Shown here piece after piece: positions 7,527 through 15,644 of a stretch of 64,000 nt of DNA; position 1 is the stretch's first letter; each line of letters begins with the position of its first letter. The notes beneath the pieces were generated by a model. It was not told the DNA's origin, did not search any database, and saw only the letters and a list, made by a program, of their open reading frames with translations. Position numbers and translations under genes: made by a program. The DNA comes from Amorphus orientalis (GTDB taxonomy: Bacteria > Pseudomonadota > Alphaproteobacteria > Rhizobiales > Amorphaceae), in NCBI RefSeq assembly GCF_030814015.1, contig NZ_JAUSUL010000003.1, positions 186,001 through 250,000 on the forward strand, given 5' to 3'.

Positions 7527-9518
7527 CTACTCCGCAGCCTCGGACAGGCCGGACGGCTTGGCCGGCTCGAACATCTCCGCGTCGCGGATCTTCACGTTCG
7601 CCTCGATCACCCCGCGCCGGCCGTCCTCGAAGGTCACCTCGGTGGCGACGAACTTCTCCGTTGTCCCGTCGTAGAGGGCGTCGATCAGCGGCTGGTAGCG
7701 CTCGGCGATGAAGGAGCGGCGCACCTTCTGGGTCCGCGTCAGCTCGCCGTCATCGGCGTCGAGTTCCTTGTGCAGCACCAGGAAGCGCTTGATCTGGGAG
7801 GACGCCATCATCGGCTCTGCCGCGAGATCCCGGTTCACCTGGGCGACGTGCTCGGCGATCATCTCGTAGATGCGCGGCAGGCCGGCGAGCTCCTGATAGC
7901 TGGCATAGGAGACGTTGTTGCGCTCCGCCCAGCTGCCCACCGCGATCAGATCGATATTGATGAACACGGCGACGAAATCGCGCTCGTGGCCGAACGCCAC
8001 CGCTTCCTTGATGTTCGGGAAGAACTTGAGCTTGTTCTCGATATATTTGGGCGCGAACAGGCTGCCGTCGTTCAGATGGCCGACGTCCTTGGCCCGATCG
8101 ATGATCTTGAGCTGGCCTTCGGCGGTGAAGATGCCCGCATCGCCGGCGTGGACCCAGCCGTCCTCGGTCTTGGTCGTCTTCGTCGCCTCGTCGTTCTTGA
8201 AGTAGCCGACGAACACGCCGGGCGAGCGGAACATGACCTCGCCGCTCTCGGCGATCTTCACCTCCACGCCCGGCGGCGGCGTGCCGACCGTGTCCGCATC
8301 GATGGTGCCGTCCGGCTGCATGGTGATGTAGACGCTCGCCTCGGTCTGCCCGTAGAGCTGCTTCAGGTTCATGCCGAGCGAGCGGTAGAAGCGGAAGATT
8401 TCCGGGCCGATCGCCTCGCCGGCGGTGTAGGCCACGCGGATGTTGGTGAAGCCCATCCGGTTCTTCAGCGGCCCGTAGACCAGCACTTCTCCGAGACGAT
8501 AGAGCAGCCGGTCGCCGAGCCCGACGCTCTCGCCGTCGAGGATCCGCTCGCCGACCTTTCGGGCATGGCGCATCAAAGCGTGGAACATCGCGCGCTTGAG
8601 GGGTCCGGCGTCCTCCATGCGCACCATGATCGCCGTCAGCAGTGTCTCGTAGACCCGGGGCGGCGCGAAGAAATAGGTCGGCGCGATCTCGCGGCGGTCG
8701 TCATTGACCGTCTCCGGGCTTTCCGGACAGCACACGCAGTAGCCGGCCACATAGCTCTGGGCATAGGAGAACATGTGGTCGCCGACCCAGGCGAGCGGCA
8801 GATAGGCGACCACCTCCTCGGTCTCGTCGAAATTGTCGAAGGCGGTGGCGTTGCGGGCCGAGATCACCAGGTTGTCCTGGGAGAGCATCACCCCTTTCGG
8901 CCGGCCGGTGGTGCCGGACGTGTAAAGGATGACGGCCAGATCCGATCCCTTGCCCGCCGCGATCTGCTCGTGCCAGGCACGCTCCCGGCCGGCATCGGCC
9001 TTCAGCGCCGCATCGCCGAGCGCCTGGACATCCTCGAAGCTCTTCAGCCGGGTGTGGTCGTAGTCCCGGAGCCCGCGCTGGTCGTCATAGACGACGAAGG
9101 AGATCGACGGCACCTGCTCTGAGATATCCAGGATCTTGTCGACCTGCTCCTGATCCTCGCAGACGGCCGCCTTGACCTCGGCATGGTCGAGCACGAAGGC
9201 CATCTCTTCGGTGATGCTGTCGGCATAGACCGGAACCGGGACGCCGCCCAGCGCCTGTACGGCGGCGAAGGTCCAGTAGAGGCGCGGCCGGTTCTGGCCG
9301 ACCACGGCCACCTTGTCGCCACGCCCGATCCCCAGTTCCGAAAGCCCGAGTGAAAACCGCCGGATCTCGTTCAGGACCTCCTGCCAGCTCCAGGTCTGCC
9401 AGATCCCGAGGTCCTTCTCGCGCATGGCCGGACGGTCGCGCAGCGTCTGCGCGTTCCGCACCAAGAGCTTCGGCAACGTGTCATCGCTGCCGGATCCGGC
9501 CCCAGCCGCTCCCTGCAT
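7527..9518 (-). CDS. AMP-dependent long-chain acyl-CoA synthetase-like ligase
   Basis: A 663-residue acyl-adenylate-forming ligase, first gene of the minus-strand operon. The P-loop motif YTSGTTGRPKG is near residue 200, the adenine region is YGQTEASVY, the AMP-binding aspartate region is GWVHAGDAG, and the hinge is KIIDRAKD. The length fits FadD/long-chain synthetases. It precedes the two ATPases, two permeases and binding protein, so the likely job is trapping an imported carboxylate as its CoA ester (vectorial acylation). Substrate chain length or aromaticity is not decided by sequence. The 251 bases upstream (9519-9769) must hold the operon promoter, divergent to the outer-membrane protein gene; I could not fix its boxes. 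Confidence 0.9.
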   Translation of the reverse strand: MQGAAGAGSGSDDTLPKLLVRNAQTLRDRPAMREKDLGIWQTWSWQEVLNEIRRFSLGLSELGIGRGDKVAVVGQNRPRLYWTFAAVQALGGVPVPVYADSITEEMAFVLDHAEVKAAVCEDQEQVDKILDISEQVPSISFVVYDDQRGLRDYDHTRLKSFEDVQALGDAALKADAGRERAWHEQIAAGKGSDLAVILYTSGTTGRPKGVMLSQDNLVISARNATAFDNFDETEEVVAYLPLAWVGDHMFSYAQSYVAGYCVCCPESPETVNDDRREIAPTYFFAPPRVYETLLTAIMVRMEDAGPLKRAMFHALMRHARKVGERILDGESVGLGDRLLYRLGEVLVYGPLKNRMGFTNIRVAYTAGEAIGPEIFRFYRSLGMNLKQLYGQTEASVYITMQPDGTIDADTVGTPPPGVEVKIAESGEVMFRSPGVFVGYFKNDEATKTTKTEDGWVHAGDAGIFTAEGQLKIIDRAKDVGHLNDGSLFAPKYIENKLKFFPNIKEAVAFGHERDFVAVFINIDLIAVGSWAERNNVSYASYQELAGLPRIYEMIAEHVAQVNRDLAAEPMMASSQIKRFLVLHKELDADDGELTRTQKVRRSFIAERYQPLIDALYDGTTEKFVATEVTFEDGRRGVIEANVKIRDAEMFEPAKPSGLSEAAE

Positions 9519-9769
9519 CTAGCGTCCCATCCTCTGACGGCCCGCGCCTCCGGTTGTCCGGATGATCTTTCAGGCCGGTGTCTTGTTGACCCGAGCTAAC
9601 CGGACGTTCGCGTCCAAATCAAGCCTTGCGGAACCCTACGATTGCAGGAGCGGCGATTGCCTCGTAAGCCGAGGCCCTTTTCACCACCCGCCTGCACGGG
9701 CAGGATCAAACGCTGCCGTCCAGCCGCGCCCGACGCGGTGCTGCGCATAAACCGCTGTGGACAGGATCG

Positions 9770-10489
9770 ATGATGCCCGCACGCCTCGCCGCAACCGTCC
9801 TCTGTCTTCTGCTCCCGGTGACGGGATGGGCCGATGAGGCAAGACGAACCGGGGATTCCCAAGTCCGGCTCGATTGGACCGGGTGTTATGTCGGCATCCA
9901 GGCGGGCGGGCTCTTCAGCCGCCAGGAGTGGCTCAACCGCACTCCGGGCGGGGCGTTCTATGGCGTTTCCCTCGGCGACCACACCGCATCCGGATGGCTC
10001 GCCGGCGGCCAGGCCGGCTGCGACTACCAGTTCCCGAACGGTGTCGTCCTCGGCGTGCAGGGCGACTACGCCTGGTCGGATGCCGACGGGTCCCACCCCA
10101 GCACCCGCGAAACCGGCGTGGTCTACGGGAGCGACGTCACCGCGCTCGCCAGCATGACCGGCCGGATCGGATACAGCTGGGACCGCGTCCTTGCCTATGT
10201 GGACGCCGGCGCGGCCTGGCAGCGCGACGACTACTGGGCGACCACCACACGGCTCGGCACCGCCTACCGCGGAAGCGAGACCCGACAGGGGTGGACGCTC
10301 GGCGCCGGCGGCGAATATGCCCTCACCGAGCTCCTCTCCGGCTTCGTCGGTGTGAGATACTACCAATTCGGGAGCCCGGAAATCGGGCTCACGCCCCAGA
10401 TCGCCGGACTGCGTCGGGCCTATGTCGATCTGGACGAAAGCACCGTCGTCGTACGGGCCGGACTGAATCTCCGCCTCCGGATGAAATAG
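9770..10489 (+). CDS. Outer-membrane beta-barrel protein (Omp25/porin-like family)
   Basis: A 239-residue protein with a signal peptide (MMPARLAATVLCLLLPVTGW, cleavage near WADEA). The mature part shows alternating aromatic/polar strands and the family pattern WTGCYVGIQAGGLF, GGQAGCDYQF-NGVVLGVQGD, GRIGYSWDRVLAYVDAGAAW and GAGGEYALTELLSGFVGVRYYQFG. These are typical of small 8-stranded outer-membrane proteins of rhizobia. The usual C-terminal Phe is absent; the protein ends LRLRMK. It is monocistronic and divergent from the ligase/Liv operon. Confidence 0.85.
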   Translation: MMPARLAATVLCLLLPVTGWADEARRTGDSQVRLDWTGCYVGIQAGGLFSRQEWLNRTPGGAFYGVSLGDHTASGWLAGGQAGCDYQFPNGVVLGVQGDYAWSDADGSHPSTRETGVVYGSDVTALASMTGRIGYSWDRVLAYVDAGAAWQRDDYWATTTRLGTAYRGSETRQGWTLGAGGEYALTELLSGFVGVRYYQFGSPEIGLTPQIAGLRRAYVDLDESTVVVRAGLNLRLRMK

Positions 10490-10645
10490 CTCTTCGATCA
10501 CTGACAAGCCGCACGCCGTCCGCCAGCGGAGCGACGGGAGTGGCCCCAGGCGGCAGATGCTGCACTGCGAAAGCCCCTTTTTCCGCCCCCCGGAAACGAT
10601 TATGGTCGGGGCACCGTGGGTCAGCGACGAGAAAAGGGGCTTCAA

Positions 10646-11821
10646 GTGCTCGATCCGAACCGCGATGACCGTGCTGCCGGAGATCAGTTCGCCGACTGCC
10701 GGCGCATGATCGACACCCACTACAACACCACATGCCTCGTGCTGCAGGGCGGCGGCGCGCTCGGCGCCTATCAGGCCGGCGTGGCCGAGGTCCTGTGCGA
10801 AGCCAACATCGACGTCGACTGGGTGGCCGGGATCTCGATCGGCGCCATCAACGCCGCCATCATAGCCGGCAACCCGCCCGAGAAGCGGGTCGAGCGGCTG
10901 AGGAGCTTCTGGAACAAGGTCACCAGCGGCATCAACTGGCCCCACATCCCCGAGGGCGACGACGTCCGCGCCGCCTACAATCAGGTCTCGTCGATGGCGG
11001 TGATGACCTTCGGCGTTCCGGGCTTCTTCCAGCCGCGCTTTCCGCCGCCCTTCTTCCAGGCGGACGGCTCGACCGCGGCGGCGAGTTTCTACGACACCAC
11101 CCCGCTCAAGCACACGCTGGAATCGCTGGTCGACTTCGACTACCTGAACGACGGTCCGGTCCGGCTCTCCGTGGGCGCGGTCAACGTCCGCAGCGGCAAC
11201 TTCGCCTATTTTGACACGGCCGAACGGCGCATCGGTCCGGAGCACATCATGGCGTCCGGCGCGCTGCCGCCGGGCTTCCCGCCGGTGGAGATCGAGGGCG
11301 AACTCTACTGGGACGGCGGCCTCGTCTCCAACACGCCGCTCTCGTACATCATCGATTCCGGCCAGTATTCCGGAACGCTGGTCTTCCAGGTCGACCTGTT
11401 CTCGGCCCGGGGCCCCCGCCCCCGCAACCTGCAGGACGTCAACGAGCGCGAGAAGGACATCCGCTTTTCCAGCCGGACGCGCCTGAACACCAACATGTTC
11501 CGGCGCATGCAGGAGGCGCGACAGGCGATCTCCACGCTTCTGGAGAAGCTCCCGGAAGACCTGCAGAACACGCCCGAGGCCCGGCGCCTGCGCCATTTCG
11601 GCCGCCATGCGAGCGTCAACGTCTTCCATCTGATCTACCGCCGCAAGCTCTACGATCAGGCGTTCAAGGACTACGAGTTCTCCCGCAACACCATGATCGA
11701 TCACTGGAAGGCGGGCGCCTCGACCATGCGCCGGTCGCTCCGCCACACCGACTGGTTCAATCCGCCGGATCCGGAGGTCGGCTTCGTCACCCACGACGTC
11801 GACCGGGACGCCGAGGACTGA
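10646..11821 (+). CDS. Patatin-like phospholipase with DUF3734-type C-terminal region
   Basis: A 391-residue patatin-family lipid acyl hydrolase. The oxyanion motif is QGGGALGAYQAG, the nucleophile elbow is GISIGA (Ser in GxSxG), and the catalytic Asp lies in YWDGGLVSNTPL. The C-terminal third, with FHLIYRRKLYDQAFKDYEFS, matches the DUF3734 extension common in alphaproteobacteria. I start at GTG 10646, which has AGGGG 6 bases upstream; ATG 10706 is the alternative but has no ribosome-binding site. No signal peptide is seen, so it is probably cytoplasmic. It stands alone between the outer-membrane protein gene and acetoacetate decarboxylase. Confidence 0.88.
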   Translation: MLDPNRDDRAAGDQFADCRRMIDTHYNTTCLVLQGGGALGAYQAGVAEVLCEANIDVDWVAGISIGAINAAIIAGNPPEKRVERLRSFWNKVTSGINWPHIPEGDDVRAAYNQVSSMAVMTFGVPGFFQPRFPPPFFQADGSTAAASFYDTTPLKHTLESLVDFDYLNDGPVRLSVGAVNVRSGNFAYFDTAERRIGPEHIMASGALPPGFPPVEIEGELYWDGGLVSNTPLSYIIDSGQYSGTLVFQVDLFSARGPRPRNLQDVNEREKDIRFSSRTRLNTNMFRRMQEARQAISTLLEKLPEDLQNTPEARRLRHFGRHASVNVFHLIYRRKLYDQAFKDYEFSRNTMIDHWKAGASTMRRSLRHTDWFNPPDPEVGFVTHDVDRDAED

Positions 11822-11946
11822 CCGGCGGCCTTCGGGTTTTCCCTTCTGCGGCCGCGCCCGCCTGCGCACGGCCGCCCCTGTCATCCAGGCGAAGCGTTTG
11901 CGGCCGATAAGCGGCGGGACGCGCATTTCCAAGCGGAGCCGACCCA

Positions 11947-12687
11947 ATGATCAGCGAAGACACCATCCGGCAGAACGCCTTCGCGATGCCCTTCACCTCC
12001 CCCGCCTTTCCCAAGGGGCCCTATCGCTTCACCAACCGGGAGTTCTTCATCGTCACTTACCGGACCGATCCGGAGGCGCTGGCGGCCGTCATTCCCGCGC
12101 CGCTGCAGGTGCTGGACCCGATCGTAAAGTACGAGTTCATCCGGATGCCGGATTCCAACGGCTTCGGCGATTACACGGAGTCCGGCCAGGTCATTCCGGT
12201 CAGCTACAAGGGCGAGCGCGGCGCCTACGTCCACGCCATGTATCTGGACGACGGGCCGCCGATCCTCGGCGGACGCGAACTCTGGGGCTTTCCCAAGAAA
12301 TACGCCAAGCCGACCATGCAGGTGCACAAGGAGACCCTGGTCGGCACGCTGGACTTCGGCCCGGTCCGGGTCTGCACGGCGACCATGGGCTACAAGCACA
12401 AGGACCTGGCGGAAGCCGACGTGATGCCGTCGCTGACGGCGCCGAACTTCCTCCTGAAGATCGTGCCCCACGTGGACGGCACCGCCCGGGTCTGCGAGCT
12501 GGTGAAGTACCACATGACCGACATCGTCTTCAAAGGCGCCTGGTCCGGCCCGGCCTCCATCGAATTCGCCCACCATGCGCTCGCGCCGGTGGCCAAGCTG
12601 CCCGTGGTCGAGGTGCTCGGCGCGACCCACATCCTGTCCGACCTGACCCTCGGCCTGGGCGAGGTGGTCCACGACTATCTGGCCTGA
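11947..12687 (+). CDS. adc: Acetoacetate decarboxylase
   Basis: A 246-residue decarboxylase that turns acetoacetate into acetone and CO2. The Schiff-base region [12 protein letters not shown] carries the adjacent Lys pair (about residues 117-118) that matches the catalytic Lys115/Lys116 of the Clostridium enzyme. The length and the motifs [11 protein letters not shown] and LVKYHMTD fit the family. It is preceded by a repeat-free 125-base gap after the patatin gene and followed by an element of the C repeat family. A role in ketone-body or PHB-derived acetoacetate disposal is inferred. Confidence 0.93.
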   Translation: MISEDTIRQNAFAMPFTSPAFPKGPYRFTNREFFIVTYRTDPEALAAVIPAPLQVLDPIVKYEFIRMPDSNGFGDYTESGQVIPVSYKGERGAYVHAMYLDDGPPILGGRELWGFPKKYAKPTMQVHKETLVGTLDFGPVRVCTATMGYKHKDLAEADVMPSLTAPNFLLKIVPHVDGTARVCELVKYHMTDIVFKGAWSGPASIEFAHHALAPVAKLPVVEVLGATHILSDLTLGLGEVVHDYLA

Positions 12688-12816
12688 GAGAGCCGGCGGC
12701 GTGTAGCCACTCGTCTTCCGTATTCCGCCTGCCAGCCGACGACTGTCGGCCGGCCACACTTGGCCGCCCTCGCGGAGCGATGAGCGCAGCGCATTCGCGT
12801 GAGCGGAAAGAACTCG

Positions 12817-12870
12817 GCCGCCCACCCGGAGCCGGTGAGCGATAGCGACTTCGGCGTGAGGGTCAGAACG
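12817..12870 (-). repeat. C-module repeat (partial copy)
   Basis: This stretch matches the C module seen at 23048-23110 and 29141-29200 (shared core CCCACCCGGAGCCGGTGAGC, then a GGCGTGAGG end), read on the minus strand. It lies in the 283-base gap between adc and the DoxX gene. Confidence 0.6.
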
Positions 12871-12871
12871 A

Positions 12872-12896
12872 CCCGGCTGCCCCCTGTGCAGCCGGG
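12872..12896. other. Perfect 9-bp inverted repeat upstream of the DoxX gene
   Basis: CCCGGCTGC (12872-12880) and GCAGCCGGG (12888-12896) pair perfectly around a 7-base loop. No T-run follows, so it is not a standard intrinsic terminator. It may end adc transcription imperfectly or act as a leader stem for the DoxX gene. Confidence 0.4.
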
Positions 12897-12970
12897 CGCT
12901 TTCGCCGACGGGGAAAAAGGTCTACCGCTCTGTTTTCAAGCCGACTTCAACAGGCTGAGCGGGAGGCATC

Positions 12971-13363
12971 ATGGCAACGTCGAACATCTTTCCGAGCTGG
13001 CTGGCACCGAGGGTCCTGAGCGTCGTGCGCCTCGTCGCCGGCCTCCTCTTCCTGCAGCACGGCCTGCAGAAGCTGATCGGCATTCCACCGACCGATCACG
13101 CCCCGGCCATGTTCTCGCTGTTCTGGTTCGGCGGCATCATCGAGACCGTCACCGGCGCGCTGATCGCCATCGGCCTGTTCACCCGGCCGGCCGCCTTCGT
13201 CGCCTCCGGCACGATGGCCGTCGCCTACTGGATGGTGCACGCGCCTCAGGGTCCGTTCCCCGCCAACAATGGCGGCGACGCGTCGATCCTGTTCTGCTTC
13301 CTGTTCTTCTATCTGATCTTCGCCGGCGCCGGCCCGTGGAGCGCCGACCAGCGGAAGTTCTGA
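12971..13363 (+). CDS. DoxX family membrane protein
   Basis: A 130-residue integral membrane protein with four hydrophobic segments. The DoxX pattern is clear: RLVAGLLFLQHGLQKL in the first segment, FWFGGIIETVTGALIAIGLFTRPAAF in the second, and YFYLIFAGAGPWS-like C terminus (FFYLIFAGAGPWS here). DoxX proteins are linked to quinone-dependent redox complexes and oxidative stress. Start ATG 12971 follows a GGGAGG site 4 bases upstream. The downstream VOC gene is convergent and only 56 bases away. Confidence 0.88.
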   Translation: MATSNIFPSWLAPRVLSVVRLVAGLLFLQHGLQKLIGIPPTDHAPAMFSLFWFGGIIETVTGALIAIGLFTRPAAFVASGTMAVAYWMVHAPQGPFPANNGGDASILFCFLFFYLIFAGAGPWSADQRKF

Positions 13364-13419
13364 AAGACGCAGCGTCCGCGGAGCGCCGGATGTCGTAACG
13401 AGCCACCCGGCGCCGCAGT

Positions 13420-13796
13420 TCAGGACGGCTGGCCGACGTCGATGCGGTTCCCGTCCGGGTCGGCCAGCACGAAAGCCCTGAGGCCGAACTCCTTGTCCTT
13501 CAGGCCTTTCACGATCCGCACGCCGTGCTGCTGGCACAGCGTGTGGAGCGCATCCACGTCCGCCACCATCAGGTGCGCGACGTTGAACGGTCCGCCTTGT
13601 GGTCGCGGTGAAACGTCAGGTGCAGCTCCGCGTCGTCCCGGCGCAGGATCACGAACCCCGTCGGCGTCCCGTTCTGAAACACGCTGCGAAAGCCCAGCAC
13701 ATCCACATAGAACGCCAGGGCGCGTTCCATGTCGCTCACCGGCACCGTTGCCGCGATCCGGCCGAACCGGATGCCGTGACCGGTCTGATCGGTCAT
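13420..13796 (-). pseudogene. VOC (glyoxalase-fold) protein with a single-base frameshift
   Basis: A complete small VOC protein can be read only by changing frame once. The first part (ATG 13796, AGGAGACGTGAG before it) gives RFGRIAATVPVSDMERALAFY and then AELHLTFHRDHKA. Near 13590-13601 the frame breaks; one frame over it continues GPFNVAHLMVADVDALH, ending FVLADPDGNRIDVGQPS at 13420. The span is 377 bases, one short of a multiple of three, which fits loss of one G in a G-rich run. The restored product would be about 125 residues, normal for a one-module VOC protein. It is either a real null allele or a sequence error. Confidence 0.8.
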
Positions 13797-13942
13797 CTCA
13801 CGTCTCCTGTCGAAGGTGCGCACGCACGGACCGGGACGGTGCCCGCCGGGTGTCGAACCTTCGCTTGGGTTGCGCGAGACGGTGCTCACGATCGGCCGCC
13901 TGAGCGACCCTCGATCCGTTTAGCCGATCCCGATCCGCCGGG

Positions 13943-14012
13943 AAGCCGGGTCCCGCTTTCGCTGGGACTATCAGTATTCGCTCATCCCTTCGAAAGCCGG
14001 GGTCCAGGGCCA
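13943..14012. repeat. Two facing Q-type repeats
   Basis: The left copy reads on the minus strand (GGGTCCCGCTTTCGCTGGGA) and the right copy on the plus strand (CGAAAGCCGGGGTCCAGGGC). Both match the Q family found at 29078, 31012, 31161, 34305 and 35092, whose hallmark is GAAAGCCGGAATCCAGGG. Confidence 0.6.
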
Positions 14013-14052
14013 CATGATCCGACGTTGCCGTGAGCGAAAATTTCTTTAAGTC

Positions 14053-14097
14053 GCAATCGCGGACGGAACACCGAATTCCCACTTTTCCTGCGATTGC
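14053..14097 (-). repeat. P palindromic repeat (divergent copy)
   Basis: The ends GCAATCGC and GCGATTGC pair perfectly over 8 bp, and the interior carries the P core (GGACGGAA then TTCCCACTTTTCC). The end sequence differs from the majority P ends (GCAAATCCC/GGGATTTGC), yet pairing is kept by matched changes on both sides. Confidence 0.75.
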
Positions 14098-14251
14098 TCG
14101 CCCCTCACGCGACTGTGAGTGTGCGCCGCCGCACGAATGCCCACCTGCGTTGGTAATCGACGGGTAATGCCCTAGGTCGGTTTCAACAGCGACCGGGTTC
14201 GTCCGAGGACACCCCGGCAATTCTTTCGTGCGATCATCAGGAGGCCCCATC

Positions 14252-14740
14252 ATGAGACCCGGCTTGATCGACCGCCGCACGCTTCTGGCCGCAGGAGGCG
14301 CGGCACTGGCAGCGAGCGCATCCGGCCTGCTCGTTCCCGCCCGCGCCGCCGGCCTTGCGCCGACCCCCTCGATGCGCGGCGGCTCCAACAACTACCGTCC
14401 CGGCGCGCCCATCGTGGAGCGGATCGGCGGCGGCGGCTTCTGGATGACCGGCACGGTCCGCCGCGCCGGCGACGGGGCACCGCTTCCCGGCCAGCGCATC
14501 CAGATCTGGGCGCACACCACCGAGGGCTACGAGCGCGACCCGGAAAGCCACGGCGCCACGCTCACCGACGAGAACGGCGTATTCCGGCTGGAAATGCCGC
14601 AGATCGTGCCGGCCTTCGGCCAGCCGCATGGCCACCTCGCCTATGACAGCGGGGACTTCGAAACGGTCTTCCTGCGGCCGGTGATGGCAAGTTCCAGCGA
14701 CACCAGCCTCGAGGCCCACTTCGTCCTGCAGCCGGCCTGA
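14252..14740 (+). CDS. Tat-exported intradiol-dioxygenase-like beta-sandwich protein
   Basis: A 162-residue exported protein. The N terminus is a twin-arginine signal (IDRRTLLAAGGAALAASAS, cleavage near ARA). The mature part resembles the intradiol-dioxygenase/transthyretin-like fold: TGTVRRAGDGAPLPGQRIQIW, then DENGVFRLEMP and QPHGHLAYDSGDF. Only an H-G-H cluster and one nearby Tyr resemble the Fe(III) site of true intradiol enzymes, and the protein is short, so activity is uncertain. Start ATG 14252 follows AGGAGG by 8 bases. A heme membrane protein gene begins about 20 bases after its stop, suggesting a two-gene unit. Confidence 0.65.
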   Translation: MRPGLIDRRTLLAAGGAALAASASGLLVPARAAGLAPTPSMRGGSNNYRPGAPIVERIGGGGFWMTGTVRRAGDGAPLPGQRIQIWAHTTEGYERDPESHGATLTDENGVFRLEMPQIVPAFGQPHGHLAYDSGDFETVFLRPVMASSSDTSLEAHFVLQPA

Positions 14741-14760
14741 CCGGCTTGGCGTCACCCCGC

Positions 14761-15414
14761 ATGCGCTCGGCGCGCGCGGTCCTGGCCTGGGCGGCGGTTG
14801 CAGCGGCCGTCGTCGTGCCGGTCGCGCTCGCCGCCGGCAGCCCGCTGCTTGCCTGGCGGTCCCCGGTCTACATCGCGGCCGGATTCGCCGGCGTCGTCGC
14901 GCTGGGCCTCCTGCTGCTTCAGCCGCTTCTGATCGGCGGCTACCTGCCGGGGCTCACACCGGCAAGGCGCAGGCGGCTGCACCGCTGGGTGGGTGTGGCC
15001 CTTGTCGCCGCACTCGTCTTGCACGTGGCCGGGCTCTGGATCACCAGCCCGCCGGACGTGATCGACGCGCTCCTGTTCCGCTCGCCGACGCCGTTCTCCG
15101 CCTGGGGCGTGATCGCCATGTGGGCGGTCTTCGCGACGGCGCTGCTGGCCGCCCTGCGCAGGCCCCTGCGCATCCGGCCGCGGTGGTGGCGGGCGGGCCA
15201 CGTGTCGCTGGCGGTGGTGATCGTCGCAGGCGTGGCGGCCCATGCCCTCCTCATCGAAGGGACGATGGAAACCGTCTCGAAGATCGTGCTCTGCGGCCTG
15301 GTGGTCGCGGCGACGGTGAAGCTCCTCGTCGACCTCAGGAGGCGCGGAGCGCAGCGACCGGGACAAAAGAACCGGCCGCGCCCGCGCAGCGGTGAGCGGA
15401 GCGAACTCGCGTGA
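14761..15414 (+). CDS. Ferric-reductase-like transmembrane protein
   Basis: A 217-residue integral membrane protein with about six hydrophobic segments. Candidate heme-ligand histidines lie in the second and fourth helices of the core: RRLHRWVGVALVAALVLHVAG and RAGHVSLAVVIVAGVAAHAL, the spacing seen in ferric-reductase-like/MsrQ-type cytochromes b. It probably passes electrons across the membrane, perhaps to or from the exported protein encoded just upstream. I use ATG 14761; TTG 14746 is possible. The last about 24 residues (from RRRGAQRPG) are encoded entirely by a C repeat starting at 15341, so the native C terminus was replaced or extended by the repeat. Confidence 0.75.
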   Translation: MRSARAVLAWAAVAAAVVVPVALAAGSPLLAWRSPVYIAAGFAGVVALGLLLLQPLLIGGYLPGLTPARRRRLHRWVGVALVAALVLHVAGLWITSPPDVIDALLFRSPTPFSAWGVIAMWAVFATALLAALRRPLRIRPRWWRAGHVSLAVVIVAGVAAHALLIEGTMETVSKIVLCGLVVAATVKLLVDLRRRGAQRPGQKNRPRPRSGERSELA

Positions 15415-15643
15415 GCGCTGTTCTTCGACCGCAAATCCCGGACGGAAAACCGGTTCCCACTTTTCCTGGGATTTTCCAGCGCGCGACCGCGCGCCGGCCG
15501 GTCAAGAGGCGCGGAGCGCAGCGACCTGGACAAAAGAACCGGCCGCGCCCGCGCAGCGGTGAGCGGAGCGAACTCGCGTGAACGCTGTTCTTCGACCACA
15601 AATCCCGGACGGAAAACCGGTTCCCACTTTTCCTGGGATTTGC
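15341..15643 (-). repeat. P/C repeat array: two 167-bp-spaced units
   Basis: Two nearly identical C+P units sit 167 bases apart (15341-15474 and 15508-15643). Each has a C module (GGCGCGGAGCGCAGCGACC and GCGGTGAGCGGAGCGAACTC) and a P palindrome (15431-15474; 15599-15643). The array fills the space between the convergent heme-protein and Crp/Fnr genes. Its P copies read in the sense of the minus-strand Crp/Fnr gene, and the last P ends one base from that gene's stop codon. Confidence 0.9.
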
Positions 15644-15644
15644 T

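Larger units (their letters stand above)
13797..14251. other. Intergenic stretch with Q and P repeats
   Basis: There is no gene here. The stretch holds two facing Q-type hairpin repeats (13943-14012) and one divergent P palindrome (14053-14097). The remainder (14098-14251) precedes the Tat-exported protein gene and should hold its promoter, which I cannot define. Confidence 0.6.

Noticed and set aside
9596-11947. A 783-codon minus-strand frame across the outer-membrane and patatin genes
   Set aside because: It is antisense to two recognisable genes with ribosome-binding sites and has no domain of its own.
12799-13398. A plus-strand frame overlapping the DoxX gene
   Set aside because: It starts in C-repeat DNA and shifts over the DoxX gene in the wrong frame.
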